Notes under the pieces: generated by a model
Databases searched by the model: none
Told to the model about the DNA's origin: nothing
Seen by the model: only the letters and a program-made list of their open reading frames with translations
Source of the DNA: Stichopus chloronotus
Taxonomy: Eukaryota > Echinodermata > Holothuroidea > Aspidochirotida > Stichopodidae
DNA: 64,000 nucleotides
Reading direction: 5' to 3'
Assembly (NCBI GenBank): GCA_021234535.1
Contig: CM037841.1
Coordinates: 12,358,825 to 12,422,824, forward strand
Shown here: one piece after another, positions 1 to 14,500 of the stretch
Layout: each line of letters begins with the position of its first letter
Numbering within the stretch: position 1 is the first letter of the stretch
Made by a program: the position numbers and the translations under genes

Positions 1-2451
1 AAAACAATTGGGTACTAATGTACATGTTCATGGAGAAGTGCTAGAAAGTTGAAGGGAAGGTTGAGCTGACATTGTCATATTTTCAGACCTGTATTTTGGG
101 GGCCTTTTACCACAAATTAAGATATGCAAACATACATGAAAATTAAGACAATTTGGAGTTAAATGGTTCAGTTTTGCTTTAAGACCCACTTCAAGGAGAC
201 AGGTCAGTAATATTTATCCCCACTTCTTTTAACATTTAACTTTTTACTGTAATGTTATGGAAGTACAGTATCACGGTAGGTCAGGTCAATAATAGCTTTC
301 AAAGAATGGAGCAGGAAAAGCCTGATACAATTATCTTTATACAGACACACAATGGTGGTTTGGGATAAGGGGCAAACTAAAGGTAACAGAGGTGGTTATT
401 TAAATGAACTACTTTGAACGTGAGCACAAACTACTTTTTTTTCAAACAACCTTTCAATATTATTTCCTTTTCAGTGTTGGGTTTTTACTCTCAAAACACC
501 AAATCAACCTTGTTTTATGAACTTATTTCAATATAAACAAATTCTACAGCTCTTTTGCAAGGTAAAACTAATTTACAAACACACAGGACAAAAAAGACAA
601 CAAAAAAAACCCCTAAAATCTCACTTATACTGTAACATGGAAACACAGTTGTACCTAGTTCTGTATGCAAATACACCACTGAAGGCAGTATACAGTAACA
701 GTGTCTATTTGTGTGCACTCAGCTATTTCAAAATGGTAATTGACAATTAAAGGGATTGGCCACTGCAGGAAATTATTATTCCATAAAAATTAGGAATATT
801 TTCTCTCTCCTTATTGGTAAAGACCATATCTCAAGAAACTGGTTCATTGCACATTGGAAATCTGTGATGCCACTCAGGCACACTTCTTGGATTTATCCTT
901 TGTACTTCTTTATTATCTTGACTGTCCTAAAAGAAACATTACAATAGTTAAAGAGATGTATTCTTCATTTCTACACTGTTTTACGAAAAATCGACAACGC
1001 ACCAAATCTACCGTCTTTTCAAGGTTGAATGAGGGCTTCAATTTCAAAGAAAGACTACTTGCAATAATTTACCAACAGTTTCCCTGACATTTCTGTAACT
1101 GGAAATCAATTTTGACCAGGGAAGTTATTCATCTTAAGTTAGGAACAAGATTATCGACAAGATTTTTGAAATGCCTACAGTGAAAATGTATACTTATTCA
1201 TTCAAGAGGCCCTTCATTTTCAGTATAATATGCCTTTGAAGTATCATGCAATAAAAGCTAGAAAACAGATTGAAGCATACTATTTGGTAAATATTTACAA
1301 TGTATGAGGGCAAGCTGGTAGTATAGGTTAAAGAGCACCAAATGCAGTCTACAATTACAAGTCAACATATTTTAGAGGTTAGAAGACAAAACCCATTAAT
1401 CCACCTCCAATCCTCATAGCCTGTTCCATTATTAATGAGATATAAATTTTTTAAAAGATATATTCACTCAATTTAAAATAAATTTGAAATCAACTTCATT
1501 CACTAAAATTTGTAATGTCCTCCTACTACGACTCACATTACCTGCTTTTGTTTCCTTTGAAATTAAGAATGTTTATATAACATTTAACAGTTTACTGTTT
1601 TCTTGATTACCATGTTGAATGGAGATGGCTAGTCAAGTCAATAATAGTAACGCAGGATCACATTTTGTGACAAGAAGCAATGGCATTCCAAAAACAAAGA
1701 AAAACAGAGAATGTAACTTAAGTAGCGTACAAATGACATCACAATTGGTTGTGCAATTCACCGCTTTAAATTGAGTGTATAATGTTCAACACATTGTATG
1801 TAAGACGGGGAATGTCCTGTGAAGATCTGAATAGGATCATCTGAATTCACTTTTTAAGCTTTTGTAACATGTAGTTCAAATTTTTGACATTAGATGCACT
1901 TTTAGGGAAAGTCAATTTTGTTTTACATACACAATGCAAAGGATTATGTTTGGTGCTATTATGCATGAGTAAAGGCAAGACATTGTTTTCAATTTCCTCT
2001 CATCATTCTGTGTATATATACAAAAAGACAAAGGTTTTTATAATTTTTTTGTCAGAACATCCCAAAATAGTAACTGACAAAGAGTTGTTCAATTATAGCG
2101 ATGAAAGGAAATGGACAAATGTCAGGTGTCAGAGAAAAAATGTCAATAAATACACTGTACGGAAGCCACAATGTTTTTCAGGTCACATGTTAATTAAGAT
2201 TTCAATGTAGCCGATTCAAAGTCACAACTCTGAAACTTTTGAAAAGCAAGACAAAAATAATTGTGCAAATTTAAAATGCGGTTCAAACTTCAAACTTCAT
2301 TTTATGGTTAAGTAGGCTAATTTGTATCCAAAGACGTCATGTTTTCTCGAACAGAACAGACGAATGTTTGTTACCTCCAATTAGACATCAATAGTACTAA
2401 TTAACAATATCTCATTATGAGAAGATATTACCACAATTCATTTATCCTCAC
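1..2451. other. AT-rich DNA, no gene seen
   Basis: This stretch should hold, or lead to, the last GINS4 exon. I see no minus-strand reading frame here resembling the SLD5 C-terminus (the pattern that ends near GAVQLI). The few short open frames have no recognisable domain and no convincing splice borders. Confidence 0.5.
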
Positions 2452-2540
2452 CTGTTTTTTCTCGGTCTAATTTCTGAAAATTTTGTGGGAGGTGGGTCAG
2501 GACCAGAGATTTGAAGTGACTGTTGACACCATCGGAATAC
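2452..2540 (-). CDS. GINS4: GINS4 exon 5
   Basis: The exon codes for YSDGVNSHFKSLVLTHLPQN and continues FQKLDREKT. This is the segment just before the C-terminal beta domain of SLD5. The acceptor is CTTCACAG and the donor GTGAGG. It ends in phase 1, so at least one more exon is required; none is visible to the left. Confidence 0.9.
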
Positions 2541-5500
2541 CTGTGAAGGCAAATATCCAGTGATGATTAAAAAATCCTACACACGTGTAAGGGGGGATCA
2601 TAGCACAAATGTCCAACAAATTGTTGCATTTGACTTGTATGTTGAACACACCTTTACAGGATCATAGCATAGAATGTCCAACAAAATGTTCCATTTGACT
2701 TGTATGTTAAACACACCTTTACAAGATCATAGCATACAATGTCCGACAAATTGTTGCATTTGACTTGCATGTTAAACACACCTTTACAAGATCATAGCGT
2801 AGAATGTCCAACAAAATGTTCCATTTGACTTGTATGTTAAACACACCTTTACAGGATCATAGCATAGAATGTCCAACAAAATGTTCCATTTGACTTGTAT
2901 GTTAAACACACCTTTACAAGATCATAGCATAGAATGTCCAACAAATTGTTGCATTTGACTTGCATGTTAAACACACCTTTACAAGATCATAGCGTAGAAT
3001 GTCCAACAAATTGTTGCATTTTATGTTTTCAATCATTCACAGTGATATGGACTTGTCCATTACTTGCTGCAGTGTAAGTGGCAAAGTTAGTACCACCTAC
3101 TTTTAGTATTACGTAGCATTATATTATTAAGTTAGTATTACTGAGAAGGGGACACAATAGCAAATTTAAGTAATACTAATACTTTAAGACCAACCAATTT
3201 GAGTGACAATAAGCTGGGTAGTTGGGTCTAAGGCATTTCTTTCCTTTATTTGGTGGCTCCAGTTCAATATCATGCTCTTTAATCCTGTATAAGTCTTATA
3301 GAACTTTCAAGAACTGCACAAAAGATAGATCTCTTTGTGAACTTGGCAGCTTCAAACTTTACATCAAAGAGTTGTGTCTCCATCTATATAATACCTCCAT
3401 GGTGTAAGACTGGACTTTGTATGTGGAGAGGGAGGGGGAGGGGAAGAGAGAATATAATTTAAGACTGGCATTAGTGAAGGAGTTTGAATTTAAAATGTGA
3501 GAATCAGGAAGCCCCATATGAGCTCATCAATGCTGATCGTGGATGAACGCCGGCAAGATTCGCCCACTCTTTTTGATAAATGTGCACATGATATCGAGGC
3601 AGGAGGGAAAAACCCACAATCGCCAATGCAAACCAATGCAAACTCAAACCTGCTCCTGGGACCGCCATTTATGATACCCATCCGACAGACAAGAGCCCAT
3701 CAGCTGTAACGAGCAACCTGAAGTGGACAAGATCTAAACCAGACAACAGGAATCCAAATAACCCCCTCAGCACCACTGTCAACAGCTTTACTGAACAAGT
3801 CAAATTTGAATCCTCAGAAATTTTTCAAGTAGTTCCACTGGGATTTGATCCCAGGACCCTTTGATTGCAAGATGGACACTCTAGCCACCAAGCTAACTCT
3901 CCACCCTAAAGGATACAGGCTGAACATTGGTGGGGCTAAAAGGGGTGGTAGAGAATAAGTCTGAGCAACTGTAAGTGTAAGACTGGGCTAGTAAAGCATA
4001 GTGGTAGAGGAATAAGTATAAACCTAAACCCTGGCTATGTAGCTTACGTGTAGTGGTAGAGAGGGAGAGTACAAGGCTGCTGAACTTGTATAGCAGTAAG
4101 GAATGAGTGTGTGATGTGTTATGCAGTAATAAAGAAGGCAGCAAACATGAACTTTAGGAATTCATGAGCTAAAGACTAATTACACCATCATCATGAAAAA
4201 AAAAAAACAAATTGGAAGAGAATAGATAGTTCACATTATAAGATACCTACAGTAGGTGAAAGTTTGAGGAAAATTTAGATTTTTTTGCAGTTTTTCTCAG
4301 AAAGGAGTGATCATCATTGGCTATCAGCAGAACTATCCGGTGACATTTTCAAAGGGAAGAAATGCCCCTCACAGAGGGTAATAATAACAATGGTACAGTC
4401 ATGCAAGTAATGTTAATTCTCACCAGTCTCTATCAATCATTTCATCAAAACTTCCCCCAGTTGGGGGTGGGAGGGGCACATGCACCCATGGCAACCCCCT
4501 GGATCTGCCAGTGATTGTAGGGTCACCATATAGTATCCCCCCAAGGGTGAACATCATTGTAGGGTCGCTCATACTCTTCCATAAGGGCAATCACTATCTC
4601 TTTATCTGATCCTGAGCCTGAGGTATGTTTCAGGAGAGCAAAACAATCGCTGTTGTGCCAGGATTTGATCCTTTTAATAGATTTTAAGTCTAAAACAGTA
4701 GTACTTTCTTTGTAGTCACAACTCTGAAGTCTGAACTTGAGCAGCTTGAGCTAACACTGTATGTTGCAGTACTAATATCTTAGTCTCGTCCCTTGTTGCT
4801 GATGAAGGGGAACTGACAAAGCAGAAAACAATTTCATGTTCCAAATGTATGTTGACAAGGTGGTTTTACAAAGGAAAGGTTATCACAATCTACAGAAAAA
4901 GGTAATTCTGTTCTGGGTATGCTTATTGCATCAGTCATTCTTGGTGAATCACTAACACCACCTACTTCAATGTGATGTATAATCTTCACATTTCTTGCAA
5001 ACAATATTTTGTTAGGTTGCTGCTACCAGGGTTTGAATGACACCTAGAGAATCTATCTAGTCTTTTAAAATTCAGTAAATTTAATTTTATGCAAAGAAAA
5101 CTCATTACAAGTTATGGGTTCTAACCGAACAAGTAATATCATCCCAAGTGGTTACAAGTTTCAATTGTGTGCAAACTTGGAAAGTGACTTCAAGACAGCA
5201 GAGAGTATTAAAAAGCAACCGTTGGACAATTACGTGGAATCAACATGATCACTTACTCCTTGAGGAATGCAACTTCTTCTTCCGATAAGAGAGGTGAGTC
5301 ATCTTCTTTCCTCAACGATTCTCGATGTAAAATCTCCTGGTGGTACCTCTCAATCTGAATCATTAAAATGCCACAAACTTTACATTTTAAATTAAATAGT
5401 CTCTATCTTTGACAAACAAACATGTTTTCTATTGTTCTTATGTCACTTAATTGGTGTAAATGAGACCCTCATTTTTTTTCATACCAAACATGTCATTTGG

Positions 5501-8500
5501 TAAAAATTATTCTAGTAGAAAGTCCAATGTAAACAATATAAAAATTATCATGAAAGGTCATTCACTCCAAAGAGTCAATTCTACTACATTTTTTTGTGTT
5601 CTTATTGACAGTGGTCTCACATGGAAGCCGCATACTGACTCTGGAAGTATTAAAGTAGCCCAAAGTACAGGTTAACTGTCAAAATTCAAAATCCTTCATT
5701 CCATTCCACCTCACTGTGATCCTACCCCGCCTCTCATACTGTTGGTCAGTCAGCTTTGGTAAGACACACCTTAATGGGCCTTCAAAAGAAAGCAGTCAGG
5801 CACATTTGTTCCATGAACCACTAAAAATTTAAGATCATACTAATAAATTTTCATCCCTGAATCTCTTAACATTTACCAACCTAGTCCAAGAAGCCATCTT
5901 TGCTTACCACTTTGTTCCTTTTTTTCCGCCAAAATACTTTAAAGATTTCTTCTCATTCAAACTGTGACAAGCAACTTCCTAAAGTTGCAAAGTTCACCCT
6001 TTCAAAGTGGAAATAGCTTGCTAGTATTGTCAATTGACCAAGTAATAATAATTGTCTACTTGGTATGCTTCACAAAAAGGGCTACCTCAGACAGAATGAC
6101 AGACTAGCAGTCTGAATAATCTAGAGGGGATGATACTGCTGTGTGTACGTAAAACAACAGTATCACAGCAAAGAGCGTTCTGCTATGGCTGTATTTTTGT
6201 TTTCTATTTGGACGGCCAAACTAAACTTTGGACAACCAAGTATGGGAAGTGAGATGTCTGAGAGACAACTTAGAATTTTTGTCAAAAATCAGGTCTGTTT
6301 ACCAGTAATTGCTTAGATCATGTGTAGATACTACATCTTTATTCCTTGCACTATTTTTTCTCCTTTTGCTTTCCTTGCTGCTACAGAGTACTTCTCCTTT
6401 CCTAACACAATTTGCTAACTACATTATCGTCACAGTATGTGTAATACTGTAAATATTGTGTATATGTTTCAAAAGCAAATACATGAAATCATCATAAGCA
6501 TACAAATTCCTCATGCGTCCGATGCAATATTACAGCGATGGGAGCAACTACATGTTTGTGGATTGTTTTCATGGATTTTTACCTGATGCACCATGACTGT
6601 CCTCTTATAAAATGAGAGCGAAGATGAAGATGGTATGGTACATTACCTTTTCCAATCTCTGTCTCAGGTAACTGCTGATAATGAACCGTATCCTATCAAT
6701 CTAGGAAATAAAGAAAATTAAGATTTGTCGAGAAGCAAGAGATGAGAACTGCCAAGAAAGCCATTTCAGGATGTTCTGTAGGCCTCATGTTTACTTCATC
6801 TTGCACTGCAAGTAAAGCAGGATCCCACTGTGGGCGTACAACTTACAAGCTATAAGTCCACGCAAGGAGTATCCCAGAATTGACGGCTAAAGGGAAATAA
6901 ATTTGTTTTACAAAAAACAGTCATACTTTTAAAACCAATATTTGTGGACTTAGAATGATAGATTATTAACAATAAGGAAGGGCAGTAGAAATAAGTTTAT
7001 CACAGACAGAAATTCAGTCATTTGTTGCTTAACAATAATTTGTTCACCCAAACTTTCCAAAATTCAAATGATGCATCTTCCGTTACTCATTACATGCATA
7101 TTGTTTTGAGGAGATGAAGCTTTTGCAGATGTTCACTGGTGAGACTGAATAGTTTAACAATTATTAAAGCTAATTCTTTACATGTAAGCCATCATGGTAT
7201 ATTCTGAACACCCTATTTACCCTTTAAGATAATAAGCATACCCACCAATAAATGAAACTTCCATATTAAATATCTTCAACAGAGAACAACAAACACAGAG
7301 TAAATAAAATGTTATAATGAGGTTTCACGAACTATGAGTGAAATATTATCATGAAGTGAGTGTACTTGGCCATGAGAGAAGTGAAACTCACCACAAAAAG
7401 ATATCAATGATGCATGTAGTCCATAGATCTGCAAATGTCACCCGCAATGACACACTCTGCTTACTAACCTGTCTCCAAAAGCTAACTGAATGCACTCTAA
7501 ACTACTATGATCTACTCTAGATCTGATTGCTTGTCCATGATAGGCTATGTGTGATCACATGACCAGTGACATTAAGGATGACCACTGGAGGTATGCAGTT
7601 TCTTTGACAGGTTGTAGCCAAAGAAGTAAAAGAATGAAGAGAAATAATTCAACATAGGTTGGTTGTATGGTACCTCTCTAGAAAATTATCACTTACACGT
7701 TGCAGTAATTACAGTATGATCATAGTACCTCTACATGATGTTCCAATGAATAACTGAAATATTTCACCATATCAGCTACCATAAACAAACCTAGAACAAC
7801 CTTGAGACACATACAGTATGCTGATAGCAAAAAAATAAACTGAATACTTTCCCACTCAATCATTCCTAGTGCTGCTGAGGTTCTGATCAATACAGGCAAC
7901 TAACAACAACATGACAAAATATGGCTGTTCTTTGCCAAAGTCTGTCCTTCATTACATAAAGCACAAATTCTGTGACTCTTCTATTTTCAGAGAAATAATT
8001 TGGCATTGTTGGGGGGGGGGGGGGGGCATTTTGTTGTCCTTAGTTGCAACACCTTTTCAGGTGGTATACTTTTCCAAAATCAAAGTAAATTTGTTGAAGA
8101 CTTTATGAGGTAATGTCAACTTTATATCAGGAAAACTTCTAATCGTCAGATGTCAACAAAGAAGTAAGCAAAAAGAAGGTATCTTGCTTATCAGTTGGTG
8201 AATCACAGACAGCACTAAGTAAGTCATTTTGCAATCTCGATCTCTGTACAAGAGCATACCCACAAAATCGGATGATAAACAAACATGCTCTTGTACCTAA
8301 GACATGTCAAAAAACTGACTTTTTTTTGGGAGTATATTTAAATCCTCCTTTTTCAGACCAACTGCTAGAATACGGAGCATTCCACCTACACTTCTGTGTT
8401 ACAATCAGTCTAAAAATCTCAGAGAGTGTATTTTTATGCTATGTATAGCAAGCACGTTTTTGTGTCGTCATCCCTCTATAGAACTACTGTACACTACAGT

Positions 8501-11500
8501 ATTAGAAACTACTAGTTTTGAGTGACTCTCACAATTCAAGTAATTTCAGTTGATTACTCACTGCACAAACTTTGGTTCTTCTTTTCAAGATAAAGCTGCC
8601 CTACCAAACATCATGTTGTTGGTACAACTCAATTTTCTACATTGCTGTGCAATGGCCACACCTATATTGTGCTGTCTTAAATTTATGCAAATTTTACTAC
8701 CAGGTGTCACTGTTTTCTGAATTAGGTATTTTAACTCAAAAAAAACTGCCTTCCCAGTTGGTTCAAACCCTAACTGATTTGGATGTCTAAAGGTTAAATT
8801 CATTACCATAAGCATCTAGAAGTTTCAAGCATTTTCATATCATATATTTCTACAGAAAGTGTGACAGAAAGTGTGCGGTGATGATGGATGTATTGTTTAC
8901 CTTCTGAGTCCGCTGATCAATTGTTTTCCTTTCAAAAATCCGATCAAAGCCGCGTATATGAAATATATAGAACTGAATTTCTGTAAGGGGTCACTTTTTC
9001 GCATGTGGACACTGGGACTAGCTCTTAACTTTTTCACCAACTTACTTCCATTTTGTGTATCAGGATCCTCATGTCTCCTTTTTTACATTTTCTTAAATTT
9101 TCTTCCATCTGGTTTATCTGTTCCAGCATACAGTCAACCAGGTCTGACTTGGATTCTAGGAGATCTGGGGCAAACTTTTCATTCAACCATGCCTACAGAA
9201 GATGCAAAAAAAAGAAGAGAAGAAACAACTGAATTCAAGAGCAAGGAGTGGTTTTGATTACACAGCCCAGCTTTGCTGCTCACAGTTAAGCAAAAAGAAT
9301 TATGTTACAGTATGATTAAAGTATGCATTTACAGAAAATTTGCCAAACTTTCAAGCAACCCTGAAACAAATCTGAAAGTGCAACGGCCTAAGCAACTTGA
9401 TAAAATTTGCATCTACAATACCTTGTAATGACGTCACGAATGATGACGCACTGTTTACTATATTGTTTCACTATTACCTGATTAGTTGATGTTACTGTAT
9501 ACTGTACTGTATTCTTATAGTGAAGGAGAACTATCCAATTGCCAATTATTGCCTAATGTTACAGATTAATAAATCATGATTATGACAACTGAACATGTTC
9601 TTTCATGGCCATATTTGTTGCTAACTTGTTCACTTGTAGGTAATTGCAGTATATTTACAAAGGCTAGAGGATTTGCTTGTGCGAGGACATTCCTTATGTA
9701 AATTGTTTGACTAACATTATCGGATGCATATTCGGCAGGTTTACAACTTGACATTGTCTCATTTTAACTCAAGCAAGGTGTTGGTTAAACTAACAGATTT
9801 AAAATAACTTTCTACTACACTTGATAAACATGTATGAAATTAACTTTTAAAATTGCTAAAGCAAGATTACCAGACTCCTAGGAAACTTGCATATTCAGAA
9901 GATAAAAATTGTCAAAGTTCTGAGTTAGGTGACTGAATTTGATCCATTCATGCTACTTTATCTGTGTATGAAAAGACAATCATCAAAATAATTGATATTG
10001 CACCTAAACATAAATGTGTCATGTAATGTTACACATGTCACATCAAACAAAACTGTACAACTGCAAAGAAATTTTTGAAGTTGAAATGTCAAAAAAGTCT
10101 CATGAAGAGAACAGATACTGTGAGTCTATTCAGAGCCTTCCAAAAACTGTAAGTTCTGACACCCCCATCTAGTGGGTGTATAGTACACTATTTGATCATC
10201 ACAGTGAACAAGCCATTTTTCAAGGTTGCAAACTTCACATTTGTTCAAGAAACATTTGATTTATATTTCAATATTTTGTTTCTTGATCCTAGGGGCTCAA
10301 AAATGTGTAGATTTAAGACTTGAAGTTGAAGAAAGTTGGATACCTTATGGGTTGTGATATAGTGCTACTTGTGTATGCCTAAATTCTAGATACTACTGTA
10401 CCTGTACACTACTGATTCCTTGTGTTCCAGAAAAGACAAACCCGGAAATAGTAGACAGGAAGTATATAAAAGAGGGCAGTATGCCAAAATGAAACATCTT
10501 TAAATTGTTTGAATGGTAAACAGACATTAAGTCCCACCGTTCAAACTTTTAGCTCATTAAATGGTATCTGACAGCACTGATGAAGACTGAAATAATACTG
10601 TGAGCGCTTCTTGTATTTTTAAATAGTCACATTGTATACGATATTTCATAAATCATGAAATTTTTGTGTGACAGCTTAGGTTTGAAATATGAGTGAGGAC
10701 TGGGGTGGAAGCATATCTTCATGTCTATGACTTTCATTCTTTTGGCTGAGGCCTAATTGGTCAAAGTTACATCTGTCCTAGCCAGGGGTTCCACTAGAAA
10801 CTCAAACCCAAAAGGCCAAATGGGATTGCGGTTTTGACGATTCAAGTATGAGCATTTTGAATCTGGCATATTGCATAAGGTGAAGATACATTGATCCCAG
10901 ATGACCTTTGACCTCCACCAAAAACAGTAAGCTACTTGTATTCATTCAAATATGCATTTTATTTCATACCTGATGTTTCCCACGAAGAAAAAAAACAAAG
11001 ATTTTCCACCTCTTGTTTTGAGTTCACAAAAGAAAATGTGTCTACATGTGGATCAATCAGATGTAAGGTGCGAGCTTTGGAAGTATTCCTTTGTACAACC
11101 ATGGGCGAAACAAAAGCACACTGCCAGTGCTCCATATGCTATACTGTATACAGATGCAGTAAAATATGTTGTCATATCATTTGGAAAAACGTCAATCATG
11201 CAAAGCAAAAGGAACTTGCAGATTTTGCACCTGTTAAGTGACATGCTAACCTCTTATTGCATAGATTCATTCATTGACTTCCATTACTACTAAAGTGCAA
11301 TGCTAGGGATAGTCTTCAAAGTTTACAAACTATGATATTAATGGTACTGCAGTTAGCAATTCTATGGCAGTTGGTTTATTCTTAAATTTGTAATCAAGTT
11401 GCAAACACGTGCACACTAGAAGAAAATCCATTTTTTAAATCAACGGGCAATGACTCCACAATACATACATCTAATTGATTGTACATTGTTCACCTTTTCA

Positions 11501-14500
11501 TACTTTACAGCTTATGTAGAATTTCTACTACTATTGGGGTAGGAATTGTTGAGGTAATCTCATGGCCTTTTTTTTATTTTCATTGTCGTGGATGATACTT
11601 CCTGCAAAGTGTGCACATTTACCTTTCGTCCCCAGAGAAACCAAATCTCCAACATTATGCCTCACAAGCAGCCTGGAGGACAGTCAAAATCTACGGCATA
11701 GCTCAGAAATTTGCAGTAAAAAAAAGTTTTTAATAAAAACAAATGATGCAAGAAAGAAGTCTTTCTTATTCTTGCAAGTATCGTAAATTTTTGTGAGGCG
11801 GAATTTCTGATGATGTGCTTGTTTTCACGTTAAACGATAGACATGCCACACCCACATGCTAGCATGAACCAATCACGTTCAATGGTGAGGGTAGTATTTT
11901 CTATCACAACACCAGTCTCCACTCTACACACACACTTAATTACACAATTACGTGGTCTTATAAGCTTGTACAGGTTACCAACTTCCCGCAAAAATAGAAG
12001 CAAACCACTAAGCCTGAGCCTAACCACATGAGCTTAACCACCTGAGCCTAACCACCCTCTCAAGTAATTCATCGTCCGAGTGAAACAGCGGAATTTTCTC
12101 AAATTGTGGACATCAGTGTTAATTCTACAAACATTTAAATGATAATTTATTGTTTACCAATCCTAGTGGCTTAAAAACTTAAAATTTAAGATCTGAATGT
12201 GTAGAAAGATGTCTTTCTTGAAGAAGGTGAACTACGTAATTTCATGCACCCTCCTCGTGTTGCATGGTTAATTGGTTATGCCACGTATATGCACAAGCAC
12301 AGTACATACACAACAGCTATAATTCATAGAGCTGGTTCCACAAAATGGGAGAAATAATCGGTGAACAGTAATCGACATCGTGCCGATTATGAAATATACT
12401 AATCAGTAATCGGCATTATTTGGTAATTGGGTGAACACTAGATGCTGTTTACAAGGTTTTCACAATTTAACCTCTGTTGATCCAAATACTCCTTGACCTC
12501 CACCAAAACCAACAGATTCTATCTATTCAATGTGGTTCACTTACATACCAAATATGAGATCTTTAGATCCTCCATTCTTGAGATATTGTGTTTAAAAGGT
12601 ACAGTAGGGCATGTACATACAAACACACACACACATACACACACATTTGAAAGATCATCGAAAGCAAAAAGGAGGGGCAGAAAAAACAGATACTGAACTT
12701 TGAACTACAGAAATTCACAGAGTTTACCAATTTTAAAGAAACTTTCTAAACTAAGATATTTTATAAGTATGTTGTTCACAGTTTAAGGTTCCTGCATAAC
12801 CTTTGCAATCAATACATCAAAGAAGCTATTGTAACACTTTGCAAGCATAATATGAAAGTTGACCCCAGAAGACCAGCTGCAGCTGGCCAAAACACCTGAT
12901 TGAATCAACCGGGCATTCCCCATAAGCGCTAGCACTGGCTATGGTATGCCTAGCCCTTGAAAACTCGAGGAGGGTAGGTTGCTAACATTAATACTACTAT
13001 TGCCTCAACGAGGCCATCTTTCTACAAATTCAATCATAAATCTCAGTATTTTGAGCCTCTGGGACTGAAAAACAGTAGAATACATTTGACTGTATATTAA
13101 ATAACATTAATTCCTTAACTTACAATTTAGTCGAAAATGGAAGAGTTGAAAGCGGAAAAACACCAAATTTGAGAGGTCGAAAACAGAATTTTCCATTTTG
13201 AAACGCAGAAAATCAGTAGCCCTATGTAAGTTCATTGCTAAAAAATGTCCTCTTTTGAGGTGACAATCAAATCAAGATATTTTGAATATTTCCATTCCAA
13301 CATGAAAATGAAAAGGGGGCAGTTTACCCCTCTACTTGCAAGGTGGTCGAATCACCTTCCCCACCCCCCTCCCCCTGTAGAATCCATGCTAGTTTAACAT
13401 CAATTTTTAGCCATCTATGGCTAACACATTTTGGTGTCAGTTCCATGCTGGTTTTAAGAGACCGTTTCTGGAAGTCGAGACGTCTACTACATCGCCATTC
13501 ATTTGGAAAACCATTCGACGTCGGATCAACTAAGGCATCATAGACGGCCATCTTATGACATGTCGTTTCCACCAAAAGTAGGGCCTACCTGACCGTTCTA
13601 CTGTATTATTGTATATGGTGGAGGCTACGCTCTAATGTAGTCATAGGTCATAAAAGTTCAGTTTTGGGTGTTTACCAGAGTTCATTCACTTTTTTTTGTA
13701 TTCCCTCCCGTCAGTCAGTGTAGACAATAGAACACAAGAAAAATAGAAAACTCAGACGCTGTTAATGGAAAGATTCCATAATGCTACATGACTGGTCAAT
13801 TCATGGGTAGCAATGATTTAAATACGATGACAAGTACAATTTATGTCGTTCTGATTGGTCAATGTCATTGTAGATCTTGTGCTCTTCTACCCCGGAAAGC
13901 GTGAGTTCAGCCACGAGGCTCAAAGCACTGAAAAGTTTCTCACTGTGCTGTCAACATCGTTTTTTCTGTGTACTAAGTAGACCTGTGACACAGTTATAAA
14001 CTCTCTGTGTTCCTCGTTCTTCATGTAACTCTTCCTCTCTGATTTCAATCGTCAACTAATTCTTTGCTAATTTATGTGCCAGTTGAATCATCAATTCAAT
14101 TTAATCTAATAAACAAATTCTAATCAAACTCTCACTTTCTGGATTTTCTGTTCTGGCGTCTCTCTCTACTGCAACGGGAACTTTCTGTTTCTAACATTCA
14201 ACATCTGTTGCTGGGGCAGTCATACCAAGACTGAAAAACAACCTTAATACGACATTGTGGTGGTCGTGTAAGGTTCATCGTGTTCATATAATGACACTCT
14301 GATGTCAGCAAAAGCACTGCAATATTTTCAGACATTCATCATATGTTTTTGACAGTTGCAAAAGAGTGTCAGCTTAGCCCAGGCCTAACTGTTACATCTA
14401 GGCTAACGTCAATTAGGGCCTAGGCCTAACGTAAGAGGCTACCTCTTCTAGTTTGGCAAGTGCCTCAGATGCCGTCATTTCAATTTCTTCATCACTGTCT

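Noticed and set aside
3831..3905. Functional tRNA gene
   Set aside because: A and B boxes are visible, but the acceptor stem does not pair and the T-loop lacks the usual TTC; a SINE relic fits better.
13324..13575. Minus-strand 83-codon open frame (contains NGFPNEWRCSRR)
   Set aside because: Includes simple GGGGA-rich sequence and looks like part of a dispersed repeat; no evidence of a gene.
13730..14196. Possible solo LTR (AATAAA-bearing, ending near CTAACA)
   Set aside because: The composition resembles an LTR, but I found no matching target duplication, no second LTR and no primer-binding site that I trust.
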